Assembly: GCF_009863985.1 (NCBI RefSeq)
Contig: NZ_WEZT01000003.1
Span: 1 to 64,000, forward strand
Length of the DNA stretch: 64,000 nt
Source of the DNA: Furfurilactobacillus milii
Lineage (GTDB): Bacteria > Bacillota > Bacilli > Lactobacillales > Lactobacillaceae
Direction: 5' to 3'
Part shown: piece after piece, positions 23,812 through 33,250 of the stretch
How positions within the stretch are numbered: the first letter of the stretch is position 1
Layout: each line of letters begins with the position of its first letter
Translations under genes and position numbers: made by a program
The notes under the pieces: generated by a model
What the model saw: only the letters and a program-made list of their open reading frames with translations
Database searches by the model: none
What the model was told of the DNA's origin: nothing

Positions 23812-24498
23812 TTAAACTGTTGCCGTTTGTGCCTTTGCTTCTTCAAGAATTGCAACTGATGCAGAGACACCTAAACGATTGGCACCTGCGTCGATCATTG
23901 CTAACGCATCCTTCAAGCTGTGCATGCCACCGGCTGCCTTAATCTTAAAGTCAGGACCAACTGCCTCACGCATTAAACGAACATCTTCGGCCTTAGCGCC
24001 AGAAGTGGAAAATCCAGTCGAGGTTTTAACAAAATCAGCGCCACCCTTAACGGTCAGCTCGGAAGCCCGCCGTTTTTCTTCATCCGTTAATAATGCATTT
24101 TCAATAATCACCTTAAGCAATTTACCCTTGGCATGAGTAGCCTCCGCTACAGCTTTAATGTCTGCCAACACAGCTTCATCATGATTAGATTTTAATTCGC
24201 CAATATTGATAACCATGTCAATTTCGTCGGCACCGTTATCAATGGCACCGTTGGTTTCAAAAACTTTTGTTGCGGTCGTTGAAGCTCCCAGTGGGAACCC
24301 AATTACAGTACAAGTAGCAATGTCTGTTCCCTCAAGTCCTTTGTGAACACGAGCAACCCAGTACGGATTGATACATACGAAAGCAGTGTTGTATTCGCGA
24401 GCCTCCGCAACAGTTTTATCAATCATTGCAGAAGTTGCTTCTGGTTTAAGCATTGTGTGATCCATGTATTTTGCGAGTTGTGCAACAGTTAATGTCAT
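23812..24498 (-). CDS. deoC: Deoxyribose-phosphate aldolase DeoC
   Basis: It cleaves 2-deoxyribose 5-phosphate to acetaldehyde and glyceraldehyde 3-phosphate. The TIM-barrel signature is complete: [10 protein letters not shown] at residue 13, [12 protein letters not shown] near residue 88, the Schiff-base lysine in [13 protein letters not shown] near residue 150, and the second lysine in FKIKAAGGM near residue 180. The 228-residue length is usual. First gene of deoCBD, with an AAAGGGG ribosome site. Confidence 0.96.
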   Translation of the reverse strand: MTLTVAQLAKYMDHTMLKPEATSAMIDKTVAEAREYNTAFVCINPYWVARVHKGLEGTDIATCTVIGFPLGASTTATKVFETNGAIDNGADEIDMVINIGELKSNHDEAVLADIKAVAEATHAKGKLLKVIIENALLTDEEKRRASELTVKGGADFVKTSTGFSTSGAKAEDVRLMREAVGPDFKIKAAGGMHSLKDALAMIDAGANRLGVSASVAILEEAKAQTATV

Positions 24499-24529
24499 TT
24501 TATGAAACCCCTTTCATTTGTCTGACATC

Positions 24530-24604
24530 AGTATATCAAGAGCCGTGAACATTTGTCCACAATATTTTAGAAAATATTTTCACAACGACGATTAAGCGCT
24601 TTAT
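24530..24604 (-). promoter_or_regulatory. deoC promoter with DeoR-like operator and cre-like site
   Basis: On the minus strand TGGACA (-35) and TATACT (-10) are 18 bp apart. GTGAACATTTGTCCAC (24545-24560) is an inverted repeat overlapping the -35. GAAAATATTTTC (24570-24581) is a further perfect palindrome, and ATTAAGCGCTTTAT (24591-24604) has the cre core. Repression by DeoR and CcpA is inferred. Confidence 0.6.
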
Positions 24605-24890
24605 ATCCGTTTAGTAAATTTACAATCTTTCATACCGTTAATTCCTATCAGACTAGCAATCGTAGATTAATTAAACGGATTTAGATACCAATCTCGAATA
24701 TATTGGTCTAGCCCAAATTTTAAAGCGATTTCACATGTTTTGTTTGCCATCCCTCAGTTCGAATTTACAGCATGGTGTATTGTTCACCAGCACGTTATTC
24801 TCCTTTACGTCAACGGCCTTCGACAAAAAAATAATCGTTTTGACTATGCCTGTGTACAAGGCAACGATCAAAATTAAATGAGGAAAATAT

Positions 24891-25445
24891 ATGCCCATTC
24901 ATAATGAAGATGAACAATTAACACAACAAGCCTTCGCCTTTATCACACACGAAAGTAACAGCCGGGTTCTGTATGGCGTTCTAAAACGTCTCAACGTACG
25001 CCCTGGGGATCCAAATTTTGACGATGCTGTTTCTGAGGGTCGCCTCATCTACGTGGCGGTATTTAAAGACTATGTGAATGCCTTCGGAGAACAGGATGCC
25101 GACGCCTTACGTCGCTATGCTTACCAACGGCTCTACTGGCGGCTTTTAGACTGGTTGCGCGCTAGTACACGTCGATTAAGCCATCAAAGTGAACTCAGTG
25201 ATACTGTAGTCAACCAACTCCAAAACACGGAGGCAACAGCGATTGACATGGAAACCCATGATTTTATAAACCGATTAATCGCGACTTGCACACCGACAGA
25301 AAAAAAGTTGCTAAGCCTTTTGCTTGATGAAGAAATGACCATTAGTCGGGCCGCTAAGTCACTTCATGTTTCCAGGCCGACTCTTTACAAACACCGTGAA
25401 CGTTTGGCAGCCAAGCTTCAGACTCATTTTCCTGAATTCTTTTAA
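24891..25445 (+). CDS. Sigma-70 family factor of the competence ComX/SigH type
   Basis: A 184-residue small sigma factor. Region 2 covers roughly residues 25-95 (DDAVSEGRLIYVAVFKDYV; RRYAYQRLYWRLLDWLR) and region 4 is the C-terminal helix-turn-helix (MTISRAAKSLHVSRPTLYKHRERL). Lactobacillales homologues (SigH/ComX) turn on DNA-uptake genes. It stands alone between deoC, transcribed divergently, and a strong terminator. Its 390-bp upstream region has no clear housekeeping promoter that I could settle on. Extracytoplasmic sigma factors are an alternative, but no anti-sigma gene is adjacent. Confidence 0.72.
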   Translation: MPIHNEDEQLTQQAFAFITHESNSRVLYGVLKRLNVRPGDPNFDDAVSEGRLIYVAVFKDYVNAFGEQDADALRRYAYQRLYWRLLDWLRASTRRLSHQSELSDTVVNQLQNTEATAIDMETHDFINRLIATCTPTEKKLLSLLLDEEMTISRAAKSLHVSRPTLYKHRERLAAKLQTHFPEFF

Positions 25446-25463
25446 AGCTGCAACTTAATGGAC

Positions 25464-25512
25464 ACAAAACGGTCATCACTATCTTTCCCAGAGATAGTGA
25501 TGACCGTTTTGT
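25464..25512. terminator. Strong bidirectional terminator between sigma factor and transaldolase
   Basis: ACAAAACGGTCATCACTATC pairs perfectly with the right arm ending ATGACCGTTTTGT, with a short loop. Confidence 0.9.
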
Positions 25513-25574
25513 CGTGTTATTTTCTCAAAAATCGTGTGTTGCAATAAAAATTAATGACAGTCATAAGTCGGTGG

Positions 25575-26306
25575 CTACTTAGTCAAGATCTTAAAGCCCA
25601 GTGCCTGGCTGTCGGCTTTGAAGCGTTTGACTGTGTCTAATGAATACTCAGCCAATGGCTTGCCCAATAACGTCAACTTCTTCAATGAATCTGGCGTGCA
25701 AGTAATAATGTCTGTGTGCGTTTGTGCCGCCTGCATAATGTTGTAAACTTCCCGCTGACTTGCCCACAACAGTTTCAAGTTAGGCTTAAAGTGAACAATA
25801 TCAGCATATTTCGACATTAATGGTCGCGGATCCACACCAGTATCAGCAATCCGGCCCGCAAAGACTGAAACAATCCCACCTGTTGTTTCATCAAGAGCAT
25901 CGCGTACATGACGAACTTGCTCTTCCGTAAAAATAGCAGTTGCGTTAACCTTAATGCCATCATGAGACAATTTGTGAATCAACGGAATGCTTGATTCACC
26001 TAAAGAATTCATGACCGGAATTTTCACATACACGTGTGTTCCAAAATGACTGATAATATGTGCTTCTTCTTCCATATCGCCAAAATCATCACTGAATACT
26101 TCAAATGAAATTGGTAAATCAGGAATACTAGCAACAGCTTGATGTGCAAACTCAATGTAGTCCGTAACTCCGGCAGCCTTCATTAAAGAAGGATTGGTTG
26201 TAAAACCAGTCACTAAACCTGATTTGTAGGCATCGACCATTTGGTCAATATCTGCACCGTCAGCATAAAGTTCTACACCTAATTGATTAATTCTTGTTTC
26301 GTCCAT
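25575..26306 (-). CDS. Transaldolase family protein
   Basis: A short-type transaldolase of 243 residues, class I aldolase barrel. GFTTNPSLMKAAG lies near residue 32, the Schiff-base lysine in DGIKVNATAIF near residue 118 and SVFAGRIADTGVDP near residue 147. It would move a dihydroxyacetone unit between sugar phosphates or act as fructose-6-phosphate aldolase. The start is the ATG after AAAAGGTGATACC; an upstream GTG sits inside the ribosome site. It fits pentose use together with ribose and deoxyribose genes. Confidence 0.82.
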   Translation of the reverse strand: MDETRINQLGVELYADGADIDQMVDAYKSGLVTGFTTNPSLMKAAGVTDYIEFAHQAVASIPDLPISFEVFSDDFGDMEEEAHIISHFGTHVYVKIPVMNSLGESSIPLIHKLSHDGIKVNATAIFTEEQVRHVRDALDETTGGIVSVFAGRIADTGVDPRPLMSKYADIVHFKPNLKLLWASQREVYNIMQAAQTHTDIITCTPDSLKKLTLLGKPLAEYSLDTVKRFKADSQALGFKILTK

Positions 26307-26718
26307 TGGTATCACCTTTTCAATCTAAGTATATAGGCCTTTAGTACATGTTTATGTCGATTGGTCTACGCTTCACACCATACCTGTTCACAATTAGCTC
26401 GACAACCAATATATTATGAGAAAATAATTAAAACCCGTTTTTTCTCTCATCAATTATCAAAATTGGTTCTTGATTAATCGCTTATATATCAAGGAATGTG
26501 TAAAATTGGTCTATGACGGCACAGACGTTTGCACAATTCTCATGAAAAAAGCCACAATGATTTTCAGTCATTTTCGTTTTCCGCATCAAGTTGCAATTTC
26601 AAGATCGTCAAACAGGGCGAATAAGCGTAAATTAGCTTTTTTACACAAACCGCCACTTTTAGTCGAAATAAGTGCTATAAAGGATGTAATCGGTTTAGAA
26701 AAGGTGGTTTGAGAATCT
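26307..26718. other. Intergenic region between divergent transaldolase and peptidase genes
   Basis: This 412-bp AT-rich stretch must hold both promoters. It has an imperfect AT-rich hairpin (ATGAGAAAA with TTTTCTC-CAT, about 26417-26452) and no convincing reading frame, RNA gene or repeat. Confidence 0.4.
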
Positions 26719-27861
26719 ATGGAAGAAAAACAAGTATTAACGTTATTGACAGATTTCATCAAAATTGATTCACGCAATGGTCATGAAGAAGCCATGTCAG
26801 ACAGGATCATCACTGAACTCGGTCAGCACGGCATTACAGCGAAAAAAATCCCTTATCAGGATGGCAGAACAAATCTTTTTGCTGAACTAGACTCGGGTAA
26901 ACCCGGCAAAACGTTAATGTTGACGGGTCATCAGGATACTGTAGCAGCTGACGAACATGACGATTGGCGTTTCCCGCCGTTGGCAGCCCACGTTGAGAAT
27001 GGTCAACTTTTTGGTCGCGGTGCGGCAGATATGAAGAGCGGTCTCGCTGCTATGGTAACCACTCTGATCGACCTGCATGATGCTGGATTACCCAAAACTG
27101 GTAAACTACAATTTCTAGCTACTGTTGGCGAAGAGTATGGTGCCCCTGGTTCACGAATGTTAACGCAGGCAGGCTATGTCGATCACGTAGACGCCATGAT
27201 TGTTGGCGAACCAACCAGTGATCAAATTATTTTTGCTCATAACGGTTCCATTGATTATTCTGTCGATTCAATTGGCAAATCCGTTCATTCTTCCATGCCC
27301 GAAAAAGGCATCAATGCCATTACCAATCTAGTCAAGTTTATTAATGAAGAAAACCATGCATTTGACGATGCACCAACCAGTGACGTTCTGGGCCCAGTTG
27401 TCCATTCTGTCACTGTCATCAACGGCGGTGATCAGGTCAATTCAATTCCTGGTCAAGCACACTTAGAGGGTAACATTCGGCCTATTCCAGAATTTGACAA
27501 CACCAAAATAATTGACCGACTGCAACAAATTATCGATAAACTCAATCAGGAACCCGGCGTTCAGTTAAAACTGACTGTCGATTTCAGTTTCTTCCCTGTT
27601 ATCTCAGATCGTGAATCTTCACTGGTTAAGATTGCCAGTGATGCCTTAGCGAAAGCGACAAAACGGCCAGCAGAATTATCCGTGATTCACGGTGCTACGG
27701 ATGCTTCTGAATATACTAAAGCGGATAACAAATTCCCCATTATTGTCCTCGGACCCGGTCGATGGGACATTGCTCACCGGGTTAATGAATATGTCGATTT
27801 AAGCGATTATTTGCACTTGATTGATGTATACAAGCAAATTGCCACTGAATATCTAAGTTAG
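26719..27861 (+). CDS. M20-family deacylase/peptidase (ArgE/DapE type)
   Basis: A 380-residue zinc hydrolase. Metal-binding motifs are TGHQDTVAADEHD near residue 75, GRGAADMKSGLAAM near residue 102, and VGEEYGAPGSR near residue 140 with the catalytic glutamate; a dimerisation domain follows from ~180. Annotated in lactobacilli as succinyl-diaminopimelate desuccinylase, but it could equally hydrolyse acetyl-amino acids or dipeptides. The ribosome site AAAGGTGG is rather far (~13 bases) from the ATG. It is followed by the HAD gene after 42 bp. Confidence 0.8.
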   Translation: MEEKQVLTLLTDFIKIDSRNGHEEAMSDRIITELGQHGITAKKIPYQDGRTNLFAELDSGKPGKTLMLTGHQDTVAADEHDDWRFPPLAAHVENGQLFGRGAADMKSGLAAMVTTLIDLHDAGLPKTGKLQFLATVGEEYGAPGSRMLTQAGYVDHVDAMIVGEPTSDQIIFAHNGSIDYSVDSIGKSVHSSMPEKGINAITNLVKFINEENHAFDDAPTSDVLGPVVHSVTVINGGDQVNSIPGQAHLEGNIRPIPEFDNTKIIDRLQQIIDKLNQEPGVQLKLTVDFSFFPVISDRESSLVKIASDALAKATKRPAELSVIHGATDASEYTKADNKFPIIVLGPGRWDIAHRVNEYVDLSDYLHLIDVYKQIATEYLS

Positions 27862-27903
27862 CTTTGTATCTTACAATATCTTATTGAATAGGAGTTTTCC
27901 AAT

Positions 27904-28740
27904 TTGACCATCAAGCTCATTGCCGTTGACATGGACGGCACCTTTCTAAATGACGAAAATGACTACAATCGTGCTCGATTTGCACAACAATTCCGCCAGT
28001 TAAGTGCAAAGGGCATTCATTTTGCCGCGGCCAGCGGTTCACAATTTCAACGACTTGTTGATCAGTTTCTACCTTTCAAAGATCAAATGGATTTCATCTC
28101 AGATAATGGCGCAATTGTACATGCTCGCGATGCATTATTATTTGCCAGTGAAATCCCTCATCAGTTAGTCAATCAAACCTTGGCGGTACTGAAACAGCAT
28201 TACCCACAGCCGACGGCACTTACGACATTATCTGGCGTTAACCGCGCGTACGTGGATAGCGAAACGCCAGAACCAATTTTCCAATTGATCAAACGATACT
28301 ATAATTCACTGGTTCGTTTGGACCACCTTTTTGATGTCGATCCTGCGACTCTGGATGATCAACTAGTTAAAATCGCTGTTAGTTTCGATCAAACGGTTAA
28401 CACCGAGGCAGTGATTCCAGAAATGATCAATCAACTTCAACCTGGTTTATCTGCCATGAATTCTGGCTTTAACACTGAAGATATTGGTGTTTCCGGAGTA
28501 TCAAAAGAAACTGGTTTACAGCATTTACAAGAACGTTACAGTATTCAAAATGATGAGATCATGACGTTTGGTGATAATGAGAATGATCTCGATATGTTAA
28601 CGATGACACCGCACGGGTATGCCATGGCCAATGCTCATGCTGATGTGCTGGCAAACGCACCACATCGGACAGACTCTAACAATGATGAAGGGGTTCTTAA
28701 TGTCATCGATCAATTACTCTCCGGCTCACTGGACGTTTAG
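27904..28740 (+). CDS. Cof-type HAD hydrolase
   Basis: A 278-residue phosphatase with the HAD nucleophile motif AVDMDGTFLND at residue 7, motif II/III in SAMNSGFNTEDIG to VSKETGLQHL and motif IV TFGDNENDLDML near residue 222, and a C2-type cap in the middle. These enzymes dephosphorylate sugar phosphates or flavin intermediates; substrate unknown. It starts with TTG after GGAG and follows the M20 gene, likely in one transcript. Confidence 0.85.
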   Translation: MTIKLIAVDMDGTFLNDENDYNRARFAQQFRQLSAKGIHFAAASGSQFQRLVDQFLPFKDQMDFISDNGAIVHARDALLFASEIPHQLVNQTLAVLKQHYPQPTALTTLSGVNRAYVDSETPEPIFQLIKRYYNSLVRLDHLFDVDPATLDDQLVKIAVSFDQTVNTEAVIPEMINQLQPGLSAMNSGFNTEDIGVSGVSKETGLQHLQERYSIQNDEIMTFGDNENDLDMLTMTPHGYAMANAHADVLANAPHRTDSNNDEGVLNVIDQLLSGSLDV

Positions 28741-28793
28741 CTTCATTTCATTAAGGAACTTGATAATGCCATAATGCCGTTAAATGCCGGTAC

Positions 28794-28961
28794 GTTGTTG
28801 CGAAACGCCGTTCCCTGAGGACCGGTCTCAACCCGCTTAAAACGCGGTTTTCAACCTTGATTATGAGCCGAAAACCACGTCTCATAAGTCATCCCGCAAC
28901 ACTAAATGGGTAAAACCGCCCCATTAAGTGTTGCCGACACGGAACTCTGTTTCGCCACAAC
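28794..28961 (+). ncRNA. Structured RNA family, copy B1
   Basis: Outer helix: GTTGT/ACAAC, GCGAAAC/GTTTCGC and GTTCC/GGAAC with small internal loops. Inside are hairpins TGAG/CTCA (loop GACCGGT), CCGC/GCGG, TTATGAG/CTCATAA and GCAACACT/AGTGTTGC. Copy B2 (34470-34641) shares the loops and junctions while the outer helix and CCGC hairpin have changed on both sides and still pair. A-rich loops (AAAAC) favour this strand. No reading frame fits. Promoter and terminator are not clear. Confidence 0.7.
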
Positions 28962-29015
28962 TTCACTCCATCGACCTTTTAGCTTCAAGATTTTAAAAGC
29001 TATTCTAGAGCAAAC

Positions 29016-29063
29016 AAAGCGACGTTGAATTACCCATGAAAGTGGGAATTCAGCGTCGCTTTT
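29016..29063. terminator. Bidirectional terminator after budA
   Basis: AAAGCGACG-TGAATT-CCC pairs with GGGAATTCA-CGTCGCTTTT around ATGAAAGT; T run on the plus side, A-rich on the other. Confidence 0.8.
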
Positions 29064-29084
29064 CTTCAACAAATTCTAAAAGCA

Positions 29085-29801
29085 CTATTTTTCTGCTTCA
29101 TTGATAGCATCATTTAAACCGGATAATTCGATGTCAGCTTTCATAAAGTCAGCATTATCTGTCGGCAAATGTAACATCAAGTTTGGTAATACTTGCGCAG
29201 TCACCTCGCCTGTCATGACGGTGAAATCAAGCAGGTGACCGGCAAATTGATGGTCGTCACTGATGAAATGCAAGTGAAATCCGCCGACAGTCGCACCCGC
29301 ATACAATGCTGGGGCAAAATAACCGACAACAGTTCCCTGAACATCTTCTCGCGTAAATTCCGGCTGAGCGGCAGTCGCCGTCGTCAGTGGTGGATACGGT
29401 TTGGTTTGCTTAGGTGCCACCCGTACGTGTACTCGGTTAAAGATACCAGTCATCACAATGCCCGCAAAGGCATTTTTCAAACCAGCTGTCGTTTGTAACC
29501 AGCTCGTAAATGCTGACATCGTCATGGCCGCCAATGGCGTCTTAGGCAATTGATTATCAAACGTATGGACTGAAGCGAATGGCATCGTCGCATCACCATT
29601 GACCGTGTTGACCGAACCATCAGCTGCAGCTTGAAAGGCCTGTCCGTCAACAATGACTACTTCACCATCCAGACCGGCTAGTGTGCCAATGCCTGTATCA
29701 CCATGGTTTAGCAGCTCTTTCGTTGTGATTGTGCCTTCGAACAGCCCCGGAACTAACAGTGCCAAGGTTCCGTGCTGATATAACGTTTCCGTATCTGTCA
29801 T
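29085..29801 (-). CDS. budA: Alpha-acetolactate decarboxylase
   Basis: It converts acetolactate to acetoin, removing pyruvate without acid production. The 238-residue protein has the family fold with zinc-binding histidines visible in FNRVHVRVAPKQ and the GGFHLHFISDDHQFAGHLLDF segment near residue 175. It starts 33 bp after the acetolactate synthase gene in the same operon, with AAAGGGAG as ribosome site. Confidence 0.94.
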   Translation of the reverse strand: MTDTETLYQHGTLALLVPGLFEGTITTKELLNHGDTGIGTLAGLDGEVVIVDGQAFQAAADGSVNTVNGDATMPFASVHTFDNQLPKTPLAAMTMSAFTSWLQTTAGLKNAFAGIVMTGIFNRVHVRVAPKQTKPYPPLTTATAAQPEFTREDVQGTVVGYFAPALYAGATVGGFHLHFISDDHQFAGHLLDFTVMTGEVTAQVLPNLMLHLPTDNADFMKADIELSGLNDAINEAEK

Positions 29802-29834
29802 TAACCTAAACTCCCTTTGTGCTATCGATATTTT

Positions 29835-31514
29835 CTAAAATTGATCTGGCAACAGTGTTTTGCCAAGCTCTTGATTATGTGAGTAATCAACGGGCACATC
29901 AACAATTACCGGTCCCTTTGTCGCAAAGGCTTGGTCCAACACTTTGTTCAGATCAGTTGGATTGTTAACCCGTAATCCCGTTGCACCAAAGGCCTCAGCG
30001 TACTTAACATAGTCAACGTGACCAAAATCAACCGCCGCATCTACACCATATTTCATTTCTTCCTGGAACTTCACCATATCATAGTGACCGTCATTCCAGA
30101 TAATGTGCACAATGTTAAGTCCTAAGCGAACTGCAGTTTCTAACTCCTGACCGGAGAATAAGAAACCGGCGTCACCTGAAACAGAAACGGCTTGATGATT
30201 TGGCCGTACCAGTGCCGCAGCGATTGCCCATGGTAAGGCAACACCTAATGTTTGCATCCCATTGCTGAACAAAAGATGACGCGGTTCATAACTGCGGAAA
30301 TGACGTGCCATCCAAATATAATGGCTCCCCACATCAACACTCACCGTCATATCATCGGTAACGTGATCCTGCAGAGCTGCCACGAGCGCTAATGGCTGCA
30401 CAGTGGCATCTTCATCACTTGCTTCAAAGTTTTGATCCCGCGTCGTTAATTCTTCATGAAATTCAGCTAACGTCTGTTTGGCAGCAGCGCTGGGCTGATA
30501 CCCTTTGATTGCTGGTTGTAAGATGGCCAATGTCTGGGCAATATCGCCCACTAACTGTGTCTCTGGTTGGAAGTGTTGATCCAACTGAACTGCTGTCGCA
30601 TCGATCGTTACGATGCGGGCCTGCTTCTCAGCATTCCAATTACGCGGTTCGTATTCAACCGCATTATAACCAATGGCAATCACTAAATCAGCCTGTTTTA
30701 GCAAACGATCACCTGGCTGATTCCGGAATAACCCAACACGACCAAAGTAGTGGTCAGCTTCCAAATCGCGAGAAATAATTCCAGCGCCCTGGAACGTTTC
30801 AACCACAGGAATGTTGGCAACTGTCACGAGATGGCGAATCGCATTGGTAACTTCTGGTGAAGAAGCCCGCATGCCAGCCAGAATAACGGGCAATTTTGCA
30901 CTACGAATTTCCTGAGCTAGTAAACTAATATCGGCAGGGCTTGCCGGTCCCAAAACGGGCGCCTGCAATGGTTCTAACGCTGGGCTGGTAACTTCAGCAT
31001 CATCCACATCCTGTGGCAAAGAAACAAAGCTCGCCCCTTGTTTGCCGGCAGTCGCAGATTCAAACGCATTAGCCAACACTTCTGAAATATTTTCTGGATC
31101 TTGAATTTCCGCAGAAAATTTCGTAATTGGCTTAAACAAGGCCGCATTAGCCATACTTTGGTGAGTCAACCGTAGTAAGTCCTTACGTGGAACCTGTCCA
31201 CCAATGGCAACTACGGGATCGCCTTCAGCTGTTGCAGTGACTAAACCAGTTGCTAAATTGCTAGCACCTGGTCCTGAAGTAACTGCAACTACCCCTGGTT
31301 CGCCTGTAAGTCGGCCAATCCCCGCCGCAATAAAGGCCGCGTTTTGTTCATGTCGTGCGACGACCAGCTTGGGTGATTGCGGATCAGTTGGATGAGCCAA
31401 ACGCTCAAATAAACGGTCAATCTTAGCACCGGGAATACCAAAAACATACTTCACATTATGGTTAATCAAACTTTCAACAACGGCATCAGCGCCGTAACGA
31501 GTTTCTTCAGTCAT
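29835..31514 (-). CDS. alsS: Catabolic acetolactate synthase AlsS
   Basis: This thiamine-diphosphate enzyme condenses two pyruvates to acetolactate. The 559-residue single subunit without a regulatory partner marks the catabolic type. The catalytic glutamate region is [14 protein letters not shown] near residue 53, and the ThDP motif is [18 protein letters not shown] followed by [12 protein letters not shown] near residue 470. It heads the operon with budA, has an AAGGAG site, and TTCACAA-type half-sites lie in the promoter area. Confidence 0.94.
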   Translation of the reverse strand: MTEETRYGADAVVESLINHNVKYVFGIPGAKIDRLFERLAHPTDPQSPKLVVARHEQNAAFIAAGIGRLTGEPGVVAVTSGPGASNLATGLVTATAEGDPVVAIGGQVPRKDLLRLTHQSMANAALFKPITKFSAEIQDPENISEVLANAFESATAGKQGASFVSLPQDVDDAEVTSPALEPLQAPVLGPASPADISLLAQEIRSAKLPVILAGMRASSPEVTNAIRHLVTVANIPVVETFQGAGIISRDLEADHYFGRVGLFRNQPGDRLLKQADLVIAIGYNAVEYEPRNWNAEKQARIVTIDATAVQLDQHFQPETQLVGDIAQTLAILQPAIKGYQPSAAAKQTLAEFHEELTTRDQNFEASDEDATVQPLALVAALQDHVTDDMTVSVDVGSHYIWMARHFRSYEPRHLLFSNGMQTLGVALPWAIAAALVRPNHQAVSVSGDAGFLFSGQELETAVRLGLNIVHIIWNDGHYDMVKFQEEMKYGVDAAVDFGHVDYVKYAEAFGATGLRVNNPTDLNKVLDQAFATKGPVIVDVPVDYSHNQELGKTLLPDQF

Positions 31515-31576
31515 GAATAATCTCCTTAATTAATCCGTGACGTAGCGACCATCTTCCGGTCAGCAAATACGCTCAC

Positions 31577-31786
31577 TTGTGAAAAAATCATAATCCAAGC
31601 GTACCACACTTTTCACAAATGATTAAACATTTTGTGATAAAAAGGCAGTCTCTTTATTGAGGCTGCCTTTGTTTGACACTATCGTATTTACATGACGTTT
31701 CCAAATGATAAACGCCAGTCTATTTCACAAGTGGAAATTCCGTTTGTGAATTTAATAGCTGTATTCATCACTTTCAAAATTCACAA
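31577..31786. promoter_or_regulatory. Cluster of TTGTGAA/TTCACAA half-sites upstream of alsS
   Basis: Five TTCACAA/TTGTGAA heptamers or close variants occur in 210 bp (31577, 31612, 31631, 31724, 31743, with a sixth at 31780), forming two inverted pairs. TTGTGAA is the half-site of the NADH sensor Rex, but the canonical Rex spacing (TTGTGAA-N4-TTCACAA) is not present, so the regulator is unknown. Confidence 0.35.
31639..31670 (-). terminator. Terminator after the cytosine deaminase gene
   Basis: AAAGGCAG-CTC pairs with GAG-CTGCCTTT; on the minus strand it is followed by TTTTTATC. It is 118 bp beyond the codA stop. Confidence 0.75.
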
Positions 31787-31788
31787 AC

Positions 31789-33024
31789 TTAAAAATTCAG
31801 TTTAGTAACTTTAGGCGTTGTCTGTGCAATGACACGACCGCCACGGATTGAATACAACACTTCTGAATGTTCATTAAGTACGTTGTAGAAATCACTGTTG
31901 TTATAAACAATGCAGTTACCAGGCTTGCCGACCTCAATGCCGTAATGGTCCGTAATGTGTAGCGCCTTAGCAGCATGGCTGGTCACAAATTGATATGACC
32001 CATTAATCTCGTCATAGCCCATTAAATGACCAACATGAAGGCCCATCGAAACAGGATCGAGCATATTGCCATTCCCCATTGGATACCATGGATCACGAAC
32101 ATCGTCTTCACCGAAAGCAACATTAATACCATCTTCGTTAAGTTCTTTGACCCGCGTCATCCCACGACGTTTAGGATAAGTATCAAAACGCCCACCTAGA
32201 TTGGTGTTTACAAGCGGGTTTGCAATCATATTGATGTCTGCCATTCGTAGCAAACGGAATAATTTATAGGCATACGCATTATTGTAAGAGCCTAGTGCAG
32301 TTGTGTGGCTAGCAGTAACCCGGTCAGACAGGCCTGTTTCATATGCAATCGTCGCCAAAGTCTCCAAATGACGAGATGCAGGATCGTCGATTTCATCGCA
32401 GTGAACGTCAATCAGGCGATCATACTTTTGAGCTAAGTCACCAATAAAATGTAACGATTCGATCCCATATTCACGAGTGAACTCGAAGTGAGGAATGCCG
32501 CCAATGACGTCTGCCCCCAGCTTAACGGCCCCTTCCATTAACTGCCTACCATGAGGAAACGACAAAATGCCTTCTTGTGGAAAGGCAACCAATTGCAGTT
32601 CTACCTCATCAGCCATCTCTTTTTTAACTTCCAAGAGTGCTTTTAAAGCAGTGAAGGAAGGATCAGTTACATCGACGTGTGAACGCACAACCTGAATCCC
32701 GTTGGCAATCTGTTTGCGCAAGGTTTCCTTTGCCCGTTTCTTAACATCTTCAATCGTTAACGTTTTCTTTCGCTCCGACCAAATGCGAATACCATCAAAT
32801 AATGTACCAGATTGATTCCATTCAGGATCTCCAGCCGTTTGGGTAGCGTCCAAATGAACATGTGGGTCAATCAATGGTGGCAATAATAATTTGCCGGTTG
32901 CGTCAATCACCTGCTCGTTATCTTTAGGCGTTAGATGCTGATCAATTGCTTTAAAAACACCGTCTTCAATTCGAACATCTTGTAAATCGCTCTGATTATT
33001 GATGTGAACCTGCTGAATAAGCAT
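31789..33024 (-). CDS. codA: Cytosine deaminase (amidohydrolase)
   Basis: A 411-residue amidohydrolase with metal-binding PLIDPHVHLDATQTA near residue 51, RSHVDVTDPS near residue 114, DVHCDEIDD near residue 206 and the catalytic AFGEDDVRDPW near residue 305, as in CodA. It converts cytosine to uracil for pyrimidine salvage. Related deaminases act on isoguanine or creatinine, so the substrate is not absolutely fixed. GGAGG precedes the start. It stands alone; the NCS1 permease elsewhere in the window could supply substrate. Confidence 0.85.
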   Translation of the reverse strand: MLIQQVHINNQSDLQDVRIEDGVFKAIDQHLTPKDNEQVIDATGKLLLPPLIDPHVHLDATQTAGDPEWNQSGTLFDGIRIWSERKKTLTIEDVKKRAKETLRKQIANGIQVVRSHVDVTDPSFTALKALLEVKKEMADEVELQLVAFPQEGILSFPHGRQLMEGAVKLGADVIGGIPHFEFTREYGIESLHFIGDLAQKYDRLIDVHCDEIDDPASRHLETLATIAYETGLSDRVTASHTTALGSYNNAYAYKLFRLLRMADINMIANPLVNTNLGGRFDTYPKRRGMTRVKELNEDGINVAFGEDDVRDPWYPMGNGNMLDPVSMGLHVGHLMGYDEINGSYQFVTSHAAKALHITDHYGIEVGKPGNCIVYNNSDFYNVLNEHSEVLYSIRGGRVIAQTTPKVTKLNF

Positions 33025-33177
33025 TAGTTGTAACCTCCATGTGTCAGTGATATGTAAACGTCTTCAATCTCGGTTTAGCGTAATGCTAATAAGTTTTGAA
33101 TGCAAGCAAAATTATGATACAAACGGATTTGAAGCACTTTTCGAAAACGGTTTGAAACCTTTTTTCAAAAATTTATC

Positions 33178-33206
33178 TTGATATTTGTAAATGATTTTCA
33201 TATAAT
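33178..33206 (+). promoter_or_regulatory. Consensus promoter of gnd
   Basis: TTGATA and TATAAT are separated by exactly 17 bp, 45 bp before the start codon; among the best sigma-A matches in the window. Confidence 0.8.
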
Positions 33207-33250
33207 CAACATGTGCAACAGACAATTTATTTTAAAAGAGGAGCTTTCTA

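Noticed and set aside
26470-26712. 80-codon plus-strand frame before the M20 gene
   Set aside because: No ribosome site and atypical codon use; it lies in the promoter region of the M20 gene.
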